From NCBI GenBank assembly GCA_937901455.1, contig CALDIA010000212.1, positions 1 to 9,300 of the forward strand: a DNA stretch of 9,300 nucleotides, given 5' to 3'. This stretch comes from an uncultured Bacteroidales bacterium (GTDB lineage: Bacteria; Bacteroidota; Bacteroidia; Bacteroidales; WCHB1-69). Position numbers and translations under genes: made by a program. The notes under the pieces were generated by a model. The model saw nothing but the letters and a program-made list of their open reading frames with translations. It was not told where the DNA came from and searched no databases. This document shows, piece by piece, positions 7,572 through 9,300 of the stretch; the first letter of the stretch is position 1, and each line of letters starts with the position of its first letter.

Positions 7572-7909
7572 ACACCCTCCCCTATTTTCCATCGCCATAT
7601 TGTCATAGCCATCCACAATTGCGGCTGCCGTGTTCCAACCAGAGAAAATATCACCGTAACAGTTGGCTAATGGGGGTTATCTACTCTATCCGTCACAATG
7701 GCATCTTGAAGCATATCGTCAAAAGCAAGGAGTATCAATAAAGGATAAGGCGCTTAGGGTTTCTTTTTGCGGTGCGGGAGGCAGTGTGCCATAAGACCTT
7801 GACTTGCCCGCCGCAAAAGGGAGCCTGTACCATTAAGATACTGTTTCCATAAATTTTTACAAATGAAAAAATAGTTCACACTGCAATTGTTAATTATTTT
7901 GGAATAATA
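7572..7909. other. Non-coding region between rfbA promoter and radC
   Basis: These 338 nt contain no reading frame I can assign to a family. Next to the radC stop codon is a small A/T-only inverted repeat, ATTATT/AATAAT (7893-7898 and 7903-7908). Near 7765-7818 is a GC-containing inverted repeat described separately. The short frames in between look like chance. A small RNA or a decayed gene remnant cannot be excluded by eye. Confidence 0.5.
7764..7820. repeat. Inverted repeat TTTTGCGG / CCGCAAAA with 38-nt loop
   Basis: TTTTGCGG at 7765-7772 pairs perfectly with CCGCAAAA at 7811-7818, and the inner flanks GCGGG and CCCG allow alternative pairing. It lies about 90 nt downstream of the radC stop codon on that strand. 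Read on the minus strand the distal arm ends in CCGCAAAAAG and no T-rich tract follows, so it is not a classical terminator on that strand. On the plus strand it is also not followed by a T run. Its role is unknown. Confidence 0.4.
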
Positions 7910-8617
7910 TCACACTTCTCCATGCTCGGCGAAACTATAATAGGCGTTACCGCTCATAACAATATGATCCACCACACGGATATTCAGCAGTTTGGCAGCC
8001 TCCACGATTTGCGCGGTCAACGATTGATCGAGTGTGCTGGGGCGCACAGAACCTGATGGATGATTATGGCAAAGAATCAGGCCTGTAGCTTCTTGCAGCA
8101 AGGCTTCCTGCATAATCAGGCGCACATCCACTACCGTAGAGGTAAGTCCCCCTTTGCTCACTTGTCCCACTTTAAGAATTTTGGAACCTTGATTCAAATA
8201 TAGCACCCAAAACTCTTCATGTTTAAGGGTGGCCATTTGGGGCTGCAACAGTTCCACGACATCGGCAGAACGGCGGATCACATGGCCCTGTTCCACCACT
8301 TCAGCACGCATCCTGCGTCCCAACTCGAAAGCAGCCATCAAGGTAACCGCCTTCACCAAGCCGACGCCCCGCACAGCTCTAAGCTCCTCCAAGGTGCCAT
8401 TGGAGAGGTCATTCAGGGAGTGATTGTATTGGGTAAGAATGCGCTTCGAAAGCTCCAGTGCATTTTCGGTGGCACTGCCCGTGCGCAACAAGATAGCGAC
8501 CAACTCCGCACCCGAGAGCGCCTGCGCCCCCTTCAAGAGAAACTTCTCACGCGGCTTATCCTGATCACTCCAATCAGCCAAAGGGAGACGCACCCTGGAA
8601 GTTTTGCCTGCCGACAT
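7910..8617 (-). CDS. radC: RadC family JAMM/MPN-domain protein
   Basis: The 235-residue product has the standard RadC length. The N-terminus carries the family signature KPREKFLLKGAQALSGAELV (21-40) and LLRTG. A helix-hairpin-helix-like segment LRAVRGVGLVKAVTL is at 79-93. The C-terminal JAMM metalloprotein motif is complete: HNHPSGSVRPSTLD at 184-197 gives His184, His186, Ser194 and Asp197, and HEEFWVLYLN at 133-142 supplies the likely catalytic glutamate. RadC was named for DNA repair, but the evidence for that role is disputed; the JAMM fold suggests a zinc-dependent hydrolase of unknown substrate. The start codon follows directly after the TAG stop of the upstream DUF58 gene, so its translation may depend on the upstream reading. 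Confidence 0.95.
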   Translation of the reverse strand: MSAGKTSRVRLPLADWSDQDKPREKFLLKGAQALSGAELVAILLRTGSATENALELSKRILTQYNHSLNDLSNGTLEELRAVRGVGLVKAVTLMAAFELGRRMRAEVVEQGHVIRRSADVVELLQPQMATLKHEEFWVLYLNQGSKILKVGQVSKGGLTSTVVDVRLIMQEALLQEATGLILCHNHPSGSVRPSTLDQSLTAQIVEAAKLLNIRVVDHIVMSGNAYYSFAEHGEV

Positions 8618-9124
8618 CTACAGCATGTGTTCTCGCTTCAACAAATAGGGAAGCAGAATCTGGTCGAAGCCCTTAGTGATATCTGCCGGTATCATGTCAA
8701 TCTGGTAATTACCACACTGCACCTTAATCTCATGAAAGAAATTCTGGATGGTCTGCTGATAATACTCCCGAATATTGTTGGCATGGACTTTGACCTCCTT
8801 GCCCGTCTCCATGTCCACAAAACGGTAAAGACGGTTTTCGAAAGCAAAGTCATACTCCAAAGTACGGTCAAAGGTATGAAACAAGAGCACCTCGTGTTTG
8901 TTGTGGCGCAGATGTCCCAAGGCGAGCATCAGTTCGTCCAACTGTTTGTTACTCTCAAACATGTCGCTGAAAATCACCACCAATGAGCGCCGGTGAATCT
9001 GTTCGGCAATCTGATGTAAGGTGTCGGTCACCATAGAAGTGCGATGCACTTCGGTTCCAATGGGTTGCAGCGTAATCTGTATGATGCAGGAGCAGGGCCT
9101 TTTGAAGGTTGAAGACGGAGCCAT
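8618..9124 (-). pseudogene. DUF58-domain protein, C-terminal half only (5' part missing)
   Basis: The stop TAG at 8618-8620 touches the radC ATG. Residues from TDTLHQIAEQIHRRSLVVIF through FSDMFES, HNKHEVLLFHTFDR and FVDMETGKEV to the ending KGFDQILLPYLLKR fit the C-terminal half of Bacteroidota DUF58 proteins, which contains a von Willebrand A-like core. Members of this family are about 290 residues long, often lie beside a MoxR AAA+ ATPase, and have no settled function. Here the recognisable part is only about 150 residues. The family signature with its Arg-x-Tyr and Gly-Asp-Asp-x-Arg-x-Ile-Asp-Trp motif is absent. Homology fades near 9076, and the same frame meets a TAG at 9125-9127. The formal ATG at 9122-9124 leads into about 14 unlike residues and is probably not a real start; ATG at 9034 is an alternative. 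The truncation could be biological or an assembly join. Confidence 0.75.
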
Positions 9125-9300
9125 CTATCGTATGTTCCGATATCAGGAGGAAGTGACTATCGCATCTGATCTCATGCGGATCAATGGCGCCAAGCCATAT
9201 TCCCCCGGGAATCTGGAAAAATACATTACGCAATATGAGCGCAAAGAAGGGATTACGCTGGCAAAGGCGCAAAAGGACGCAGTCGCAGCGTGCTTTTCAT
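9081..9300 (+). CDS. RecD2-like DNA helicase fragment (N-terminus missing, runs off right edge)
   Basis: The plus strand is open from a TGA at 9012-9014 to the window end. From about 9081 it reads like the region just before the motor core of RecD2-type helicases: EQGLLKVEDGAIYRMFRYQE (winged-helix-like 'G.L..e.g.iY....y..E'), then IASDLMRI, and finally KEGITLAKAQKDAVAACF, which matches the Q-motif that precedes the Walker A loop. The Walker A itself would fall just past 9300. RecD2 is a 5'-to-3' superfamily 1B DNA helicase of roughly 700-800 residues, and this region normally lies several hundred residues into the protein. No N-terminal OB or helix-hairpin-helix region precedes it here; instead the opposite strand holds the DUF58 gene. 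The ATGs at 9081 and 9084 are therefore probably internal methionines. Confidence 0.65.
   Translation, partial: MMQEQGLLKVEDGAIYRMFRYQEEVTIASDLMRINGAKPYSPGNLEKYITQYERKEGITLAKAQKDAVAACFS

Noticed and set aside
7660..7800. Possible decayed gene or transposase remnant in the rfbA-radC gap
   Set aside because: Short minus-strand frames exist, but none exceeds a few dozen codons or matches a family I recognise, and there are no terminal inverted repeats typical of an insertion sequence.
8219..8986. 255-codon open frame on the plus strand opposite radC and the DUF58 fragment
   Set aside because: Both minus-strand products match known families, including a complete JAMM motif, and the antisense product has no family pattern.
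8955..9272. 105-codon minus-strand frame overlapping the DUF58 fragment and the RecD2-like fragment
   Set aside because: The product shows no DUF58 signature and no other recognisable motif, and the opposite strand reads as a helicase segment. It is not a frameshifted continuation of DUF58.

Overview
The window looks like a piece of a Bacteroidales (phylum Bacteroidota) chromosome or metagenomic contig. Three things point that way: a giant secreted protein built from fibronectin-III and MAM/'cleaved adhesin' modules of the kind exported by the type IX secretion system, a textbook Bacteroidota promoter (TTTG, 19 nt, TATTTTTG) in front of an rfbA gene, and start codons without Shine-Dalgarno sequences. 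Every gene except a fragment at the right edge is read from the minus strand. Base composition looks moderate and uniform, and I see no tRNA, rRNA, CRISPR array, insertion sequence or prophage gene.

Layout. Positions 1-6419 (minus) hold one uninterrupted reading frame of at least 2,139 codons. It has a signal peptide, a GLUG-type beta-helix head, a PKD/Ig-like domain and an InlB-repeat-like domain, followed by alternating Fn3, jelly-roll/MAM and CUB-like modules. It runs off the left edge, so its C-terminus and any sorting signal are not visible. Positions 6420-6658 are non-coding, with a candidate terminator hairpin and a weak candidate promoter. Positions 6659-7519 (minus) encode RfbA/RmlA, glucose-1-phosphate thymidylyltransferase. 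Just upstream lie its promoter and a perfect 11-bp inverted repeat that brackets the -7 box. Positions 7572-7909 are non-coding apart from two inverted repeats. Positions 7910-8617 (minus) encode RadC with an intact JAMM motif. Its start codon abuts the stop codon of the upstream gene, which encodes the C-terminal half of a DUF58 protein (8618 to about 9076). At about 9076-9085 the sequence switches to the plus strand and reads as an internal piece of a RecD2-like helicase that leaves the window at 9300.

The genes do not form one pathway. RfbA makes dTDP-glucose for surface polysaccharide, and the adhesin is a surface or secreted protein. DUF58 and RadC share a translationally tight arrangement. 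The places most worth a second look are the operator-like palindrome around the rfbA promoter, the head-to-head junction of two 5'-truncated genes near 9,080 (a true rearrangement or an assembly chimera), and the domain order and internal duplication of the giant adhesin. I did not find a convincing new multi-gene system.
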